Made by a program: the position numbers and the translations under genes. This document shows, in pieces, positions 10,898 through 21,017 of a stretch of DNA of 64,000 nucleotides. Origin of the DNA: Pseudomonas saliphila (GTDB taxonomy: Bacteria; Pseudomonadota; Gammaproteobacteria; Pseudomonadales; Pseudomonadaceae); contig NZ_VTVA01000002.1 in assembly GCF_008638345.1 (NCBI RefSeq), positions 347,063-411,062 of the forward strand, in the 5' to 3' direction. Within the stretch, counting starts at the first letter, position 1; the number at the start of each line of letters is the position of its first letter. Under the pieces are notes generated by a model that was given only the letters and a program-made list of their open reading frames with translations, made no database searches and had not been told where the DNA came from.

Positions 10898-11728
10898 ATG
10901 ATCCGCAAACTGACCATAGTGTGTTTATTGACTTGCCTGAGCCTCCCGGCACTGGCGGAAGGCTTCATCACGCGGCTACTGGATAAACCGGTACCAGGCG
11001 GTGTGGCAGTGATCGCTTTACCCGAGCAAGCAACCGCTCCCCGGGCCGAGTACCAGGGCAATCCGCTGCTCGTCGTTCGCGAGGATGGAGCACGCTGGAT
11101 CGCCATCGCGGGCATACCGCTCAGCGCGTCCGCTGGAACCGAGCATATCGTCCTGGCCAACGGCACCCGCGTGCCCTTTGAGGTCACAGGCCGAGAATAT
11201 GAATCGCAGCACATCACGCTCAAGAACCAGCAGCAGGTAACGCCCGACGCCACACGGGTCAAGCGCATCCAGAGGGAACTGGCGGAACAGATCAGCGCCT
11301 ACCAGACGTTCAGCCCAAGGCAACCGAGCAACCTGTTGTTCGACCGGCCGGTCGAGGGACGCCTTTCCAGCGCCTTCGGTCTGCGTCGCTTCTTCAACGG
11401 CGAAGAGCGCAACCCCCATTCGGGGCTGGATTTTGCCGCTGCTGCTGGCACGCAGATCAAAGCGCCAGCGGCCGGCAAGGTTATTCTGGTAGGCGACTAT
11501 TTCTTCAACGGTAAAACCGTGTTTGTCGATCACGGCCAGGGCCTGATAAGCATGTTCTGCCATCTGTCGGCGTTTGATGTGAAGCTCGGCGATGAATTGG
11601 AACGCGGCGCAAAAGTCGGTAAGGTCGGCGCCACCGGTCGGGCCACGGGGCCGCATTTGCACTGGAATGTCAGTCTGAACAATGCCCGTGTTGACCCGGC
11701 GATATTCATCGGCGCTTTTACACCCTGA
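10898..11728 (+). CDS. Periplasmic M23-family metallopeptidase
   Basis: 276 residues with a signal peptide cleaved after A-L-A (about residue 20). The C-terminal M23/LytM domain keeps the zinc ligands: H174 and D178 in HSGLD and the H-L-H of GPHLHW (253-255), so it looks active rather than an EnvC-type regulator. It probably cuts peptidoglycan cross-links. An N-terminal domain of about 120 residues resembles the pre-peptidase part of Pseudomonas M23 proteins encoded beside xseA. Confidence 0.88.
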   Translation: MIRKLTIVCLLTCLSLPALAEGFITRLLDKPVPGGVAVIALPEQATAPRAEYQGNPLLVVREDGARWIAIAGIPLSASAGTEHIVLANGTRVPFEVTGREYESQHITLKNQQQVTPDATRVKRIQRELAEQISAYQTFSPRQPSNLLFDRPVEGRLSSAFGLRRFFNGEERNPHSGLDFAAAAGTQIKAPAAGKVILVGDYFFNGKTVFVDHGQGLISMFCHLSAFDVKLGDELERGAKVGKVGATGRATGPHLHWNVSLNNARVDPAIFIGAFTP

Positions 11729-11794
11729 ACGCTATTCTCGTGTTGCCCGCATTCGCGCCGTGACACCATCGTATTTGAACCTGACGAGAGCATC

Positions 11795-13090
11795 ATGATC
11801 GACCTGTATAACAGCGCTCAGGAATGGCTGGAGCACTACCCTCACCTGCACACGATGATAGCCCTCGCGCTATTGCTCCTGGCTGCATTCGTAGCCAACT
11901 GGATAGTCAAGAAGGTGTTGATCCGGGGACTGATTCGCCTGATAAGAGCGACCCCACTGGGCAGCGGTTCCTCCGAAGTGCGCCAGTCGCATGTCATTTC
12001 CCGGCTCGCCAATGTAGTGCCGGCCATCATCCTGTCGGTGGGTATCGGGGTCGTGCCGGGTATTCCGGAAGTCATGGTGATAGTGGTACGCAACGTCTGC
12101 AGCGCATTCATCATCCTCACCATCGCGCTGGCCATCACCAACACCCTGACCCTGATCAACCGCATGTACGAGCGACGCCCCAAGGCGCATCTCAAGCCGA
12201 TCAAGGGCTACGTGCAGATCGTCAACATCGTGATTTACGCGCTCGCCACCATCCTGATGATCGCTACGCTGATCGACCGCTCGCCGCTGATCCTGCTCTC
12301 AGGCCTGGGCGCTATGGCCGCGGTGCTCATGTTGATCTTTCAGGACACCCTGTTGTCGCTGGTGGCCAGCGTGCAGATCAGCTCCAACGATATTCTGCGT
12401 GTAGGTGACTGGATCGAGATGCCAGCACTGAGCGCCGACGGTGACGTAATCGATATTGCGCTGCACACAGTGAAGGTACAAAACTGGGACAAGACCATCA
12501 CCACCATTCCTACCAAGCGGTTGATCACCGAGCCGTTCAAGAACTGGCGAGGCATGCAGGAGAGTGGCGGCCGGCGCATCAAGCGCAGCGTTATGCTGGA
12601 CCAGCAAAGCGTGCACTTTCTGGACAGTGACGAAAGCGCCCACCTACGTCGCTTCCGCCTGCTCAAGGAGTACATGAGCGAGAAGCAGGAGGAGATTGAA
12701 GCCTGGAACCAGACATTAGAGGAGCAAGGCAAGGAGCCGGTCAATACGCGGCGCATTACCAACATCGGCACCTTCCGCGCCTATGTCGATCGCTATCTGC
12801 GCAGCCATCCCGGTATTCATCAGAACATGACACTGATGGTGCGCCAGATGAATCCGACGGCCGACGGCTTGCCGCTGGAGATTTACTGCTTCACCAATAC
12901 CGTTTCCTGGGGCGCCTATGAAGGCATCCAGTCCGATATCTTTGACCATCTGTTCGCGATACTGCCGGAATTCGGGCTGCGCGTGTACCAGCACCCAAGC
13001 GGCATGGATTTGCGCGATTTGCGCGAGACCTATACGTCCAAGACCGCCCAACAAGAATCCGAACCCGGCGTGACCTCCATCGGCACCTGA
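11795..13090 (+). CDS. MscS-family mechanosensitive channel, YbdG/MscM-like
   Basis: 431 residues. Five hydrophobic segments in the first 200 residues lead into the MscS core (L-G-A-M-A-A-V-L-M-L-I-F-Q-D pore helix near residue 175, then the beta domain D-I-L-R-V-G-D-W-I-E-M). The stretch K-V-Q-N-W-D-K-T-I-T-T-I-P-T and the long cytosolic insertion match the YbdG subgroup of larger MscS proteins. It should open under membrane tension and release solutes during osmotic downshock. It stands alone, with a hairpin directly after its stop. Confidence 0.88.
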   Translation: MIDLYNSAQEWLEHYPHLHTMIALALLLLAAFVANWIVKKVLIRGLIRLIRATPLGSGSSEVRQSHVISRLANVVPAIILSVGIGVVPGIPEVMVIVVRNVCSAFIILTIALAITNTLTLINRMYERRPKAHLKPIKGYVQIVNIVIYALATILMIATLIDRSPLILLSGLGAMAAVLMLIFQDTLLSLVASVQISSNDILRVGDWIEMPALSADGDVIDIALHTVKVQNWDKTITTIPTKRLITEPFKNWRGMQESGGRRIKRSVMLDQQSVHFLDSDESAHLRRFRLLKEYMSEKQEEIEAWNQTLEEQGKEPVNTRRITNIGTFRAYVDRYLRSHPGIHQNMTLMVRQMNPTADGLPLEIYCFTNTVSWGAYEGIQSDIFDHLFAILPEFGLRVYQHPSGMDLRDLRETYTSKTAQQESEPGVTSIGT

Positions 13091-13097
13091 ACTATCG

Positions 13098-13122
13098 GGC
13101 CTGATCAACCCAAGATCAGGCC
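13098..13122 (+). terminator. Hairpin after the MscS gene
   Basis: Nine-base perfect stem (GGCCTGATC / GATCAGGCC) with a seven-base loop, eight bases past the stop. No T run follows, so it may be a transcript-end stabiliser or a rho-assisted terminator. Confidence 0.5.
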
Positions 13123-13262
13123 ATCGCCCGTCCGCGCTATCCGCATAACGTTGCGCCGCATAAGTTGCTATATTATTGCGACAAAGCATATCGACGCGAT
13201 GATTAATTGCTTTATTCAAGACATGCTTGCCATATATCGCTGCTCTCGGTAGTGTTTCAGCC

Positions 13263-13340
13263 ATGCAAGCTCACACTAGCTCTAAACCATTACGCATAAC
13301 CGCCTGCCTTCGTCTGGTCGGCTCGCGACTTCGAGCCTGA
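13263..13340 (+). CDS. Possible leucine leader peptide upstream of leuA
   Basis: A short frame of 25 codons, MQAHTSSKPLRITACLRLVG followed by SRLRA, with four leucine codons (TTA, CTT, CTG, CTT), one of them the rare TTA. Its stop codon lies inside the loop-side arm of a strong hairpin at 13313-13348. This layout is what transcription attenuation of a leucine operon would need. Against it, the ribosome site is weak and the leucines are not consecutive. Treat as a candidate only. Confidence 0.3.
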   Translation: MQAHTSSKPLRITACLRLVGSRLRA

Positions 13341-13348
13341 CGACCAGA
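13313..13348 (+). promoter_or_regulatory. Hairpin in the leuA leader
   Basis: TCTGGTCG and GCTCG pair with CGAGC and CGACCAGA, separated by a four-base bulge (CTGA): 13 base pairs in total around a short loop. A run ACTATTTTT follows about 13-20 bases later. It could be a pause or antiterminator element for leuA. Confidence 0.45.
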
Positions 13349-13408
13349 CTTACCCAGCGCACACTATTTTTCAGGCCCACAAGGCCAACCTAGAACAGGA
13401 TTCACAAG

Positions 13409-15079
13409 ATGCCGATGATCAATAACCCCTCCAGCCGCTACCGCGCCTTTCCGACCCTGGACATCCCGGATCGTCAGTGGCCTTCGCAAACCATCACCCA
13501 GGCGCCTATCTGGCTGAGCTCGGATTTGCGCGACGGCAATCAGTCACTCATCGAGCCAATGGACGCCGAGAAAAAGATGCGTTTTTTCAAGACGCTGGTG
13601 CAGGTCGGTATCAAGGAAATCGAGGTCGGCTTTCCGTCTGCCTCGCAAACCGATTTCGACTTCGTGCGCGAGCTGATCGAAGGCGGGCATATTCCTGACG
13701 ATGTAACCATCCAGGTACTGACCCAGGCCCGCGAAGACCTGATCACCCGGACCTTCGACTCGGTCAAGGGCGCCAAACGCGCGATCATCCACTACTACAA
13801 CGCCACAGCGCCGAGCTTCCGGCGCATCGTCTTTAATCAGGATAAAGCGGGCGTGGTGGATATTGCCGTCAGCGCGGCGCAGATCATCACCCGAATTGCC
13901 GCCGAACGCCCGGAAACCCAGTGGCGCTTCGAGTACTCCCCGGAAGTGTTCAGCTCGACCGAAACCGATTTTGCGGTAGAAGTGTGCAACGCAGTGATCG
14001 GAGTCTTCCAGCCGACACCTGACAACAAGCTGATCCTCAACTTACCGGCCACCATCGAGGCCGCCACGCCGAACATCTACGCCGACCAGATCGAGTGGTT
14101 CGGCAGGCATATCGATCGGCGTGACAGCGTGCTGATCAGCCTGCACACCCACAATGATCGTGGAACCGGAGTCGCTGCTACAGAACTTGGCCTGATGGCC
14201 GGCGCAGACCGCGTCGAAGGCTGCCTGTTCGGCAATGGCGAGCGTACCGGCAACGTGGATCTGGTAACGGTGGCGCTGAACATGTATAGCCAGGGCGTGC
14301 ATCCCGGATTGGACTTTTCCGACATCGACGCAGTGCGCAAGGTGGTCGAGGAATGCAATCAGTTACCGGTGCATCCACGCCATCCCTACGTGGGTGATCT
14401 GGTGCATACCGCCTTCTCTGGCTCGCATCAGGACGCGATCCGCAAGGGCTTCGCCCAGCAGGATCCCAACGGCATCTGGGAGGTCCCTTATCTGCCTATC
14501 GATCCGGCGGATATTGGCCGTAGCTATGAAGCCGTGATCCGCGTCAACAGCCAGTCCGGCAAGGGTGGCATCGCCTATCTGCTTGAGCAGGAATATGGCA
14601 TCAGCCTGCCGCGCCGCATGCAAATCGAGTTCAGCCAGGTGGTGCAGCGCGAGACAGACCGCCTCGGGCTGGAAATGACCGCCAGGCAGATCTACCAGTT
14701 GCTTGATCAGGAATATCTGCAGGCCAGCACGCCGTACGCGTTGATCAGACATCGTCTGCAGGACGAGAACGGCACCAGCGCGGTGGATGTGGAAGTGCTC
14801 AACGAGGGTGACACGCAACACTGGCGAGGCCTGGGTAAAGGCCCCCTCGAGGCATTGGTAGCCGGACTGCCTGACCAGTTGGAGATCATGGATTACCACG
14901 AACACGCCATTGGCTCAGGTACGAATGCCAAGGCCGCTGCCTATGTGGAAATACGTCTGGATAACGGCCGGCCACTGCATGGTGTCGGCATCGATGAGAA
15001 CCTGACCACAGCCAGCTTTCGCGCGTTGTTCAGTGCGCTGAACCGCGCACTGGGCGAGGCAGCCAGACTGGCCGCCTGA
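13409..15079 (+). CDS. leuA: 2-isopropylmalate synthase
   Basis: 556 residues, the length of the Pseudomonas-type enzyme. Begins [20 protein letters not shown] as in relatives; [11 protein letters not shown] (about 37-47) holds the metal and substrate Arg-Asp pair, and L-H-T-H-N-D-R-G near residue 245 supplies the metal-binding histidines. The C-terminal third is the leucine-sensing regulatory domain. It condenses acetyl-CoA with 2-ketoisovalerate, the first step of leucine synthesis. leuB, leuC and leuD are not adjacent. Likely controlled by leucine feedback and possibly by the upstream leader. Confidence 0.97.
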   Translation: MPMINNPSSRYRAFPTLDIPDRQWPSQTITQAPIWLSSDLRDGNQSLIEPMDAEKKMRFFKTLVQVGIKEIEVGFPSASQTDFDFVRELIEGGHIPDDVTIQVLTQAREDLITRTFDSVKGAKRAIIHYYNATAPSFRRIVFNQDKAGVVDIAVSAAQIITRIAAERPETQWRFEYSPEVFSSTETDFAVEVCNAVIGVFQPTPDNKLILNLPATIEAATPNIYADQIEWFGRHIDRRDSVLISLHTHNDRGTGVAATELGLMAGADRVEGCLFGNGERTGNVDLVTVALNMYSQGVHPGLDFSDIDAVRKVVEECNQLPVHPRHPYVGDLVHTAFSGSHQDAIRKGFAQQDPNGIWEVPYLPIDPADIGRSYEAVIRVNSQSGKGGIAYLLEQEYGISLPRRMQIEFSQVVQRETDRLGLEMTARQIYQLLDQEYLQASTPYALIRHRLQDENGTSAVDVEVLNEGDTQHWRGLGKGPLEALVAGLPDQLEIMDYHEHAIGSGTNAKAAAYVEIRLDNGRPLHGVGIDENLTTASFRALFSALNRALGEAARLAA

Positions 15080-15090
15080 TGCGAGCCTAA

Positions 15091-15116
15091 AGGTGTAGCG
15101 CGCCTGCGCTACACCT
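15091..15116. repeat. Palindromic repeat, copy 1
   Basis: Perfect 11-base stem (AGGTGTAGCGC / GCGCTACACCT) with loop GCCT. A second copy in the same orientation starts at 15202. Sits just after leuA and could also act as its terminator. A third, unrelated hairpin (GTTGAGC/GCTCAAC) lies between them at 15143-15160. Confidence 0.8.
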
Positions 15117-15201
15117 GGCTTTCCGCTGCGGCAGGGCCCGTCGTTGAGCAGGCGCTCAACAACCCCAGGAAACCCATTACGACGCACGCTACTTCCCCTT
15201 G

Positions 15202-15226
15202 AGGTGTAGCGCGCCTGCGCTACGCC
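15202..15226. repeat. Palindromic repeat, copy 2
   Basis: Repeats the first 21 or so bases of copy 1 (AGGTGTAGCGCGCCTGCGCT plus AC) and again folds, with one T-G pair. Only a few bases separate it from the end of der. The pair resembles REP-type intergenic elements. Confidence 0.75.
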
Positions 15227-15231
15227 GGGGG

Positions 15232-16674
15232 TTAGCGCTTGTCCTTGCGCTTCTTCTCGGCTTTCTTGTGGTGACTCATCAGGCGGCGTTTTTTGTTGAC
15301 CTGGCGATCACTCAGCGAGTTCTTACGATCAGCAAAGGGGTTTTCACCGCCTTTGTATTCCACCCGGATCGGCGTGCCTGACAACTTCAACACTTTACGG
15401 AAGGTGTTTTCCAGGTATCGCGTGTAGGAACGCGGTACGGAGTCAATCTGGTTACCGTGAATCACGATGATCGGTGGGTTGGATCCACCCAGGTGCGCAT
15501 ACCGCAGCTTGATCCGGCGACCGTGAACCAGCGGTGGCTGGTGCTCAGCCACAGCGGCTTCCAGAATTTCCGTCATGCGCTTGGTCGGAATCTTGGTCAT
15601 GGCGCTTTCGTACGCCTTGTCGACCGACTTGTACAACAGCCCTACGCCGCTGCCATGCAAGGCCGAGATGAAATGCAGGTCGGCGAATTGAGTAAAGAGC
15701 AGCCGACGCTGAAGCTCGATCTTGACGAAGTCCTTCTCGCTCTCGTCCATCCCGTCCCATTTGTTGACCGCGACGACCAACGCACGTCCCGCCTCAAGCA
15801 CGAAGCCGAGCAGGTGCAGGTCCTGATCAACAATCCCTTCGCGCGCATCCACCACGAAGATCACCACGTTGGCGTCTTCAATGGCCTGCAGAGCCTTGAT
15901 CACCGAGAACTTCTCGACGGTCTCGAACACCTTGCCGCGACGCCGTACCCCGGCTGTATCAATCAGGGTGTAGGGCTTATCGTGTCGATGGTAGGGAATA
16001 TAGATGGTGTCGCGGGTGGTTCCTGCCTGGTCGAACACCACTACCCGGTCTTCACCCAGCATGCGATTGACCAGTGTCGACTTGCCGACGTTGGGGCGGC
16101 CGATAATCGCAATCTTGGTCCCTATCGGCTTGACGACGCGTGGCACGATCGGCTCGCCGTTTTCATCGAGCTCGGTACCGATAACGCCCTCATCACCGAA
16201 CACCGCTTCCAGCATCGGGTTGATGTTGCGGTTATGCGCCGCAGCAATCGCAATAGGCGCGCCCAGGCCCAGGGACGAAAATTCCCCGACAATGGAGTCC
16301 TGTTGAGCGCCGTCCAGCTTGTTGGCAATCAGGAAGGTATGCTTGTCCCGCTTGCGCAGGTGCTCGGCGATCATCTCGTCAGCGGCAGTTCGACCGGCCT
16401 GGGCATCCACCAGGAACAACACCGCATCGGCCTCTTCAATGGCCAGCAATGACTGGCCCGCCATGATGGTATCGATGCCCTGCTCGTCACCGCTGATACC
16501 ACCGGTGTCTACTACGATGAACTTCTTGCCTTGCCAGACCGCTTCACCATACTGACGATCGCGGGTAAGCCCGGCCATATCAGCGACGATCGCGTCACGA
16601 CTTTTGGTCAGACGGTTGAACAGGGTGGATTTTCCCACGTTGGGACGCCCCACCAGAGCGATTACAGGAACCAT
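15232..16674 (-). CDS. der: Ribosome assembly GTPase Der (EngA)
   Basis: 480 residues from ATG 16674; the five residues of the longer reading are not part of the family. Two tandem GTPase domains, each with GRPNVGKST (about residues 9-17 and near 200), D-T-x-G and N-K-x-D motifs, then a KH-like domain and a basic Lys/Arg-rich tail ([11 protein letters not shown]). Needed for 50S subunit maturation. It follows bamB on the same strand as in other gammaproteobacteria, but a strong terminator stands between them. Confidence 0.97.
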   Translation of the reverse strand: MVPVIALVGRPNVGKSTLFNRLTKSRDAIVADMAGLTRDRQYGEAVWQGKKFIVVDTGGISGDEQGIDTIMAGQSLLAIEEADAVLFLVDAQAGRTAADEMIAEHLRKRDKHTFLIANKLDGAQQDSIVGEFSSLGLGAPIAIAAAHNRNINPMLEAVFGDEGVIGTELDENGEPIVPRVVKPIGTKIAIIGRPNVGKSTLVNRMLGEDRVVVFDQAGTTRDTIYIPYHRHDKPYTLIDTAGVRRRGKVFETVEKFSVIKALQAIEDANVVIFVVDAREGIVDQDLHLLGFVLEAGRALVVAVNKWDGMDESEKDFVKIELQRRLLFTQFADLHFISALHGSGVGLLYKSVDKAYESAMTKIPTKRMTEILEAAVAEHQPPLVHGRRIKLRYAHLGGSNPPIIVIHGNQIDSVPRSYTRYLENTFRKVLKLSGTPIRVEYKGGENPFADRKNSLSDRQVNKKRRLMSHHKKAEKKRKDKR

Positions 16675-16714
16675 GATTACTCCGCGCACGCCTGGCGTGC
16701 CGACAAAAACAAAA

Positions 16715-16744
16715 CGGCCGCTGCCCCCTAATGGGCAGCGGCCG
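16715..16744 (-). terminator. Rho-independent terminator between bamB and der
   Basis: Twelve-base perfect GC-rich stem (CGGCCGCTGCCC / GGGCAGCGGCCG), followed on the minus strand by TTTTGTTTTTG. It begins 24 bases past the bamB stop. Confidence 0.9.
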
Positions 16745-16767
16745 GGAAAGTATAACCTTTTTTACTA

Positions 16768-17913
16768 TCAGCGCAGTTTCAGCGCGACCAGATCACCGCT
16801 ATTGCCATACACGTAAAGCGTATCGCCCTGGACAATCGGCGCTACCCGCACGCCTTTACGGTCAACGCGGATGCGTCCAACCAGACGGCCATCAGTCTGC
16901 GCCAACAAGTGCACATAGCCTTCGTAATCAGCGACTGCCACATAGCTGCTGAATGCGACAGGCGCCGTCAGCTTACGCCGCAGCAGATCCTCGTTACGCC
17001 ACAACGAGCGCGCACGGTTGGCGTCGAATGCCTCGACCGCACCATCGGAATGGCTCAGATAGACGCTGCCGAAACCCGTACCCGGACCGCCGTAACTGGA
17101 CGCGGGGGTCTGCCATAGCGGCTCGCCCGACTCAGCGTTCAGTGCGGCCAGGTTGCCCTGAAAGGCTGCAACGTACAGCGTGCTGTCATCCAATAGCAAA
17201 TCACCGTCGATATCGACCATGCGTTCCAGCTCGGAACGGCCCTGCGGCTGCGCTATGCGCTGCTCCCAGATCGGCACGCCATTCTCGGCGGCCAGCGAAA
17301 CGACCTTGCCACTGGCAAAACCGGCGTACACCTGCTGCAGGGTGACGATGGGCGTAGCATGCCCACGCACCGTCAGCACCGGCAGACTGGATTCATACAA
17401 CCAGCGGCGCTGGCCATCAGAAATATCCAGCGCAACAACGTTGTCATCCTGCGTCTGCACGACGACCACATCGCCGTTGGTTTGCGGCGGCGCGAGCACC
17501 TCGCTGCTGACTTCGGCACGCCACAATTCAGCACCATCGGACTCATCCAGAACGATTACTTCACCGTCCAGGGTGCCGACAAATACGCGCCCACCACCGG
17601 CACCGACCGCACCTGAGGTACGCTCATCGAGCTTGGTCTGCCACCGAACCGAGCCATCGTCGCGGTCCATTGCGATAACACGACCCTTGGCATCGGCGGC
17701 ATACAGCGTCAGGCCATCAAGCGTTGGCTTTAGGTTGTTGTACAGCGCACCCTGGCCAGCACCGATGTTGCGCTTCCAGCTACGCTCCAGCTCAACTTCG
17801 GCGGTAAATTTTTCCAGCTCCGCAGGCGGAAGCTCTTTCTTGCCGGAACTGCCACAGCCGGCAACCATAATGGCTGCCACGCCTATGGCAAGGTATCGGG
17901 ACATCAGCTTCAC
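16768..17913 (-). CDS. bamB: Outer-membrane protein assembly factor BamB
   Basis: 381 residues. Lipoprotein signal with lipobox V-A-G-C (Cys about residue 20), then an eight-bladed PQQ-type beta-propeller seen as repeated G-x-V-x-A-L-x-x-x-x-G-x-x-x-W units. It is the lipoprotein scaffold of the BAM complex in the outer membrane, binding BamA. GTG 17913 is preferred over ATG 17904 because GGAGG sits seven bases before the GTG; it overlaps the yfgM stop by one base (TAGTG). Confidence 0.95.
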   Translation of the reverse strand: MKLMSRYLAIGVAAIMVAGCGSSGKKELPPAELEKFTAEVELERSWKRNIGAGQGALYNNLKPTLDGLTLYAADAKGRVIAMDRDDGSVRWQTKLDERTSGAVGAGGGRVFVGTLDGEVIVLDESDGAELWRAEVSSEVLAPPQTNGDVVVVQTQDDNVVALDISDGQRRWLYESSLPVLTVRGHATPIVTLQQVYAGFASGKVVSLAAENGVPIWEQRIAQPQGRSELERMVDIDGDLLLDDSTLYVAAFQGNLAALNAESGEPLWQTPASSYGGPGTGFGSVYLSHSDGAVEAFDANRARSLWRNEDLLRRKLTAPVAFSSYVAVADYEGYVHLLAQTDGRLVGRIRVDRKGVRVAPIVQGDTLYVYGNSGDLVALKLR

Positions 17914-18560
17914 TAAACTTCCTCCGCCAGATCATCAATTTTCAGCTGTAACTGCGGGCGGGCCTGCCGATCGGGAATTGCACGGAGCGCGGACAGATAA
18001 GCTTCGCGGGCTTCTTCGGTACGGCCAAGGCCCAGCAGCAGATCGCCGCGTATTTCTTCACGTCCGGCCAGCAACTGCCCGGACACTTCTGAGTCGAATA
18101 GTGCAAGCGCTTCTTCGGCCCGCTCCTGCTGGCCAAGTACGCGCGCCAGTCGCTGTCTGGCGACTTCCTTAAGCGCTTCATCCTCAGCATTGTCGACCAC
18201 TTCGTTCAGCAAGCGCTCGGCGGTGGCGAAGTCTTGCGCCTCAACTGCAAGCCGTGCCTGCATCAACGCCGCATAACGCGAATAGCGTGAATCGGGATAC
18301 TCGTCACGCAACCGCTGCGCCAGCTCGGCGGCACGGGTGCGGGATTCCACGTTGTCCGGATCCTGCCCCAGCACTGATTCAAGCATGGTCTGGTACAACG
18401 CCGAGGCGTTGGCAGACTGAGTTTCCTTATAATCGGTCCAGGCGTTCCAACCAAACACGCCCGCTAGCGCGAGCACTACGCCAGTCAACAGCGGCATGCC
18501 ATGCTGGCGCCACAGTTCCTTGATCCGTTCTACCTGTTCTTCTTCTGTCTGGTTAGTCAC
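17913..18560 (-). CDS. yfgM: YfgM-like tetratricopeptide inner-membrane protein
   Basis: 215 residues: a cytosolic N-terminus rich in Glu, one membrane helix (about 23-42, L-L-T-G-V-V-L-A-L-A-G-V-F-G-W), and a periplasmic TPR-like helical domain. In E. coli YfgM is an ancillary partner of the SecYEG translocon and PpiD. The gene stands between hisS and bamB, its usual place. Confidence 0.9.
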   Translation of the reverse strand: MTNQTEEEQVERIKELWRQHGMPLLTGVVLALAGVFGWNAWTDYKETQSANASALYQTMLESVLGQDPDNVESRTRAAELAQRLRDEYPDSRYSRYAALMQARLAVEAQDFATAERLLNEVVDNAEDEALKEVARQRLARVLGQQERAEEALALFDSEVSGQLLAGREEIRGDLLLGLGRTEEAREAYLSALRAIPDRQARPQLQLKIDDLAEEV

Positions 18561-18599
18561 CCTACGCTCCTTCCCGAGTAATCAGCGCTGCCGTACTGC

Positions 18600-19877
18600 T
18601 CACAACAATTGTTTGAGTCGCGCCGGCAGATCCTGCCAGGCGATATTTTCCTGCTCGCTGCGATCACGCAAGGGTTTGAGGCCGATTTGCTGCGCAACGG
18701 TTTCGTCCTCACCCAGAATCAAGGCATACAGGGCGCCGGACTTGTCAGCCTTTTTGAACTGGCTCTTGAAACTGCCGCCGCCACAATGCACTACAAGGCG
18801 TAACCCGGGCAAGGCATCACGCAGCTGTTCTGCCAGCCGGAAGCCTGCAGTGGCTGCGGATTCGCCCAACATGACCATATAGACGTCGACCTGGCGTGCC
18901 AGCTCGTCGGGGATCTTGCCCAAAGTTTCGATCAGCAGCAACAGGCGCTCGATCCCCATGGCAAAACCGACCGCAGGCGCCGGCTTGCCGCCGAGCTGTT
19001 CAACCAGGCCGTCATACCGACCGCCGGCACATACCGTACCTTGCGCGCCGAGCTTGTCAGTCACCCATTCGAATACCGTGAGGCCATAATAATCCAGTCC
19101 GCGGACCAGCCGTGGGTTGATGACATAGGGCACACCTGCCGCATCCAGCAGTGCCCGCAGGCCCGCAAAATGCTGCTGCGCTTCGTCGTTCAGATAATCG
19201 GCGAGCTTCGGCGCATCAACAAGCAACGCCTGCGTCTGCGGGTTCTTGCTATCGAGCACCCGCAGCGGGTTGGTCTCGAGCCGACGTTGGCTATCCTCGT
19301 CCAGCTGCTCGAACCGGGCTTGCAGATACTCGACCAGCGCCTCACGGTAGCGCGCGCGGTCTTCAGAACTGCCCAGACTGTTGAGCTCCAGAGTCACCGC
19401 TTCCGCCAGACCGAGTTTCTGCCAGAGCCGCCAGCTGAGAATGATCAGCTCGGCGTCGATGTCCGGACCGCTGAGGTTGAAGGTTTCCACTCCAATCTGG
19501 TGAAACTGGCGATAGCGGCCTTTCTGTGGGCGCTCATGGCGAAACATCGGGCCTGTGTACCAGACCTTGTGACTGACGCCGCCACCCAGCAGCCCATGTT
19601 CGAGCATCGCCCGAACGCAACCTGCAGTGCCTTCCGGACGTAGCGTGAGCGAGTCACCGTTACGGTCGGCAAAGGTATACATTTCCTTCTCGACGATGTC
19701 AGTGACTTCGCCGATCGAGCGTTTGAACAACTCCGTCGGCTCTACAATCGGCAGACGGATCTGCTGGTAACCGTAGCCCGAGAGCAGGTCCGCCACGGTA
19801 CGTTCAAAGTACTGCCACAGGGCGCTGTCGGCGGGCAGAATATCGTTCATGCCGCGCACGGCTTGCAGGGTCTTCAA
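18600..19877 (-). CDS. hisS: Histidyl-tRNA synthetase
   Basis: 425 residues. Class II synthetase core with motif 2 ([12 protein letters not shown], near residue 108), histidine-specific motifs L-V-R-G-L-D-Y-Y (about 258) and A-G-G-R-Y-D, and a C-terminal anticodon-binding domain. Charges tRNA-His. Fifteen bases separate it from ispG upstream and 39 from yfgM downstream, consistent with one transcript. Confidence 0.97.
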   Translation of the reverse strand: MKTLQAVRGMNDILPADSALWQYFERTVADLLSGYGYQQIRLPIVEPTELFKRSIGEVTDIVEKEMYTFADRNGDSLTLRPEGTAGCVRAMLEHGLLGGGVSHKVWYTGPMFRHERPQKGRYRQFHQIGVETFNLSGPDIDAELIILSWRLWQKLGLAEAVTLELNSLGSSEDRARYREALVEYLQARFEQLDEDSQRRLETNPLRVLDSKNPQTQALLVDAPKLADYLNDEAQQHFAGLRALLDAAGVPYVINPRLVRGLDYYGLTVFEWVTDKLGAQGTVCAGGRYDGLVEQLGGKPAPAVGFAMGIERLLLLIETLGKIPDELARQVDVYMVMLGESAATAGFRLAEQLRDALPGLRLVVHCGGGSFKSQFKKADKSGALYALILGEDETVAQQIGLKPLRDRSEQENIAWQDLPARLKQLL

Positions 19878-19892
19878 AGCTTATTTCCTTAA

Positions 19893-21005
19893 TCAGCCGC
19901 GGATGATGGTATTGGCATCCAGTGCTTGTTTGGCGGCAATTTTGTCACGAATCATCGATTCCAGACGGTCTACCAGACCTTCATTGACCAGTTTGGTGCT
20001 GGGGGAACCATCGACATAGACCAGATTGTTCGGCGAGCCACCGGTCAGCCCGATATCGGCTTCGCGCGCCTCGCCCGGGCCATTGACCACGCAACCGATC
20101 ACCGCGACGTCCAGCGGGACCACAACGTCCTCAAGCCGGGCTTCGAGTTCGTTCATGGTCTTGACCACGTCGAAGTTCTGCCGCGAGCAACTCGGGCAGG
20201 CAATGAAATTGATACCCCGGGAACGCAAGCGCAGCGACTTGAGGATATCGAATCCGACCTTGATTTCTTCAATCGGGTCCGCCGCAAGGGAGATGCGAAT
20301 GGTGTCGCCAATCCCTTCAGCGAGCAGCATGCCGAGGCCTACCGCAGACTTCACCGTACCCGAGCGCAGGCCGCCGGCTTCGGTGATACCCAGATGCAGT
20401 GGCTGCTCGATCTGCTGCGCGAGCAGGCGGTAAGCACCCACCGCCATGAACACATCCGAGGCCTTGACGCTGACCTTGAAATCCTGAAAGTCCAACTTGT
20501 CGAGGAAGTCCACATTACGCAGCGCCGATTCAACCAGCGCTGCAGGGGTAGGTTCGCCGTATTTCTTCTGCAGGTCCTTTTCCAGCGAGCCGGCATTCAC
20601 GCCGATACGGATCGGTATGCCGTTATGCCGCGCTGCATCCACGACGGCGCGGACCCGGTCTTCCCGGCCGATATTGCCCGGATTGATACGCAGACAATCC
20701 ACACCCAGGTCTGCCACCCGCAGCGCGATCTTGTAGTCAAAATGGATGTCGGCGACCAACGCAATCGAGACCTGCTTGCGAATCTCGCCAAAGGCCTCGG
20801 CCGCTTCCATGCTCGGCACCGAGACTCTGACGATATCCGCGCCGACGGCTTCAAGGCGACGAATCTGGTCGACCGTCGCTGCGACATCACAGGTTTCGGT
20901 GTTGGTCATGCTTTGCACTGAAATCGGCGCATCACCGCCAACCAGTACCGAGCCCACGCGAATCTGGCGCGAGACTCTGCGTTTGATAGGTGATTCTTGG
21001 TGCAT
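19893..21005 (-). CDS. ispG: 4-hydroxy-3-methylbut-2-en-1-yl diphosphate synthase
   Basis: 370 residues (gcpE family). N-terminal TIM barrel and C-terminal iron-sulfur domain with cluster ligands in A-C-P-S-C-S-R (near 268-271) and G-C-V-V-N-G-P-G (near 303). Converts MEcPP to HMBPP in the MEP isoprenoid pathway with a [4Fe-4S] cluster. This dependence on iron-sulfur clusters matters because the isc assembly genes are missing nearby. Confidence 0.97.
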   Translation of the reverse strand: MHQESPIKRRVSRQIRVGSVLVGGDAPISVQSMTNTETCDVAATVDQIRRLEAVGADIVRVSVPSMEAAEAFGEIRKQVSIALVADIHFDYKIALRVADLGVDCLRINPGNIGREDRVRAVVDAARHNGIPIRIGVNAGSLEKDLQKKYGEPTPAALVESALRNVDFLDKLDFQDFKVSVKASDVFMAVGAYRLLAQQIEQPLHLGITEAGGLRSGTVKSAVGLGMLLAEGIGDTIRISLAADPIEEIKVGFDILKSLRLRSRGINFIACPSCSRQNFDVVKTMNELEARLEDVVVPLDVAVIGCVVNGPGEAREADIGLTGGSPNNLVYVDGSPSTKLVNEGLVDRLESMIRDKIAAKQALDANTIIRG

Positions 21006-21017
21006 GAGCGTTACCTC

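Larger units (their letters stand above)
13123..13408 (+). promoter_or_regulatory. leuA upstream leader region
   Basis: About 290 bases without an established gene. It is AT-richer near 13150-13250 (a TATATTATT stretch), as expected for a promoter, though no hexamer pair is decisive. It contains a possible 25-codon leader peptide and a strong hairpin, described separately. Confidence 0.45.
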
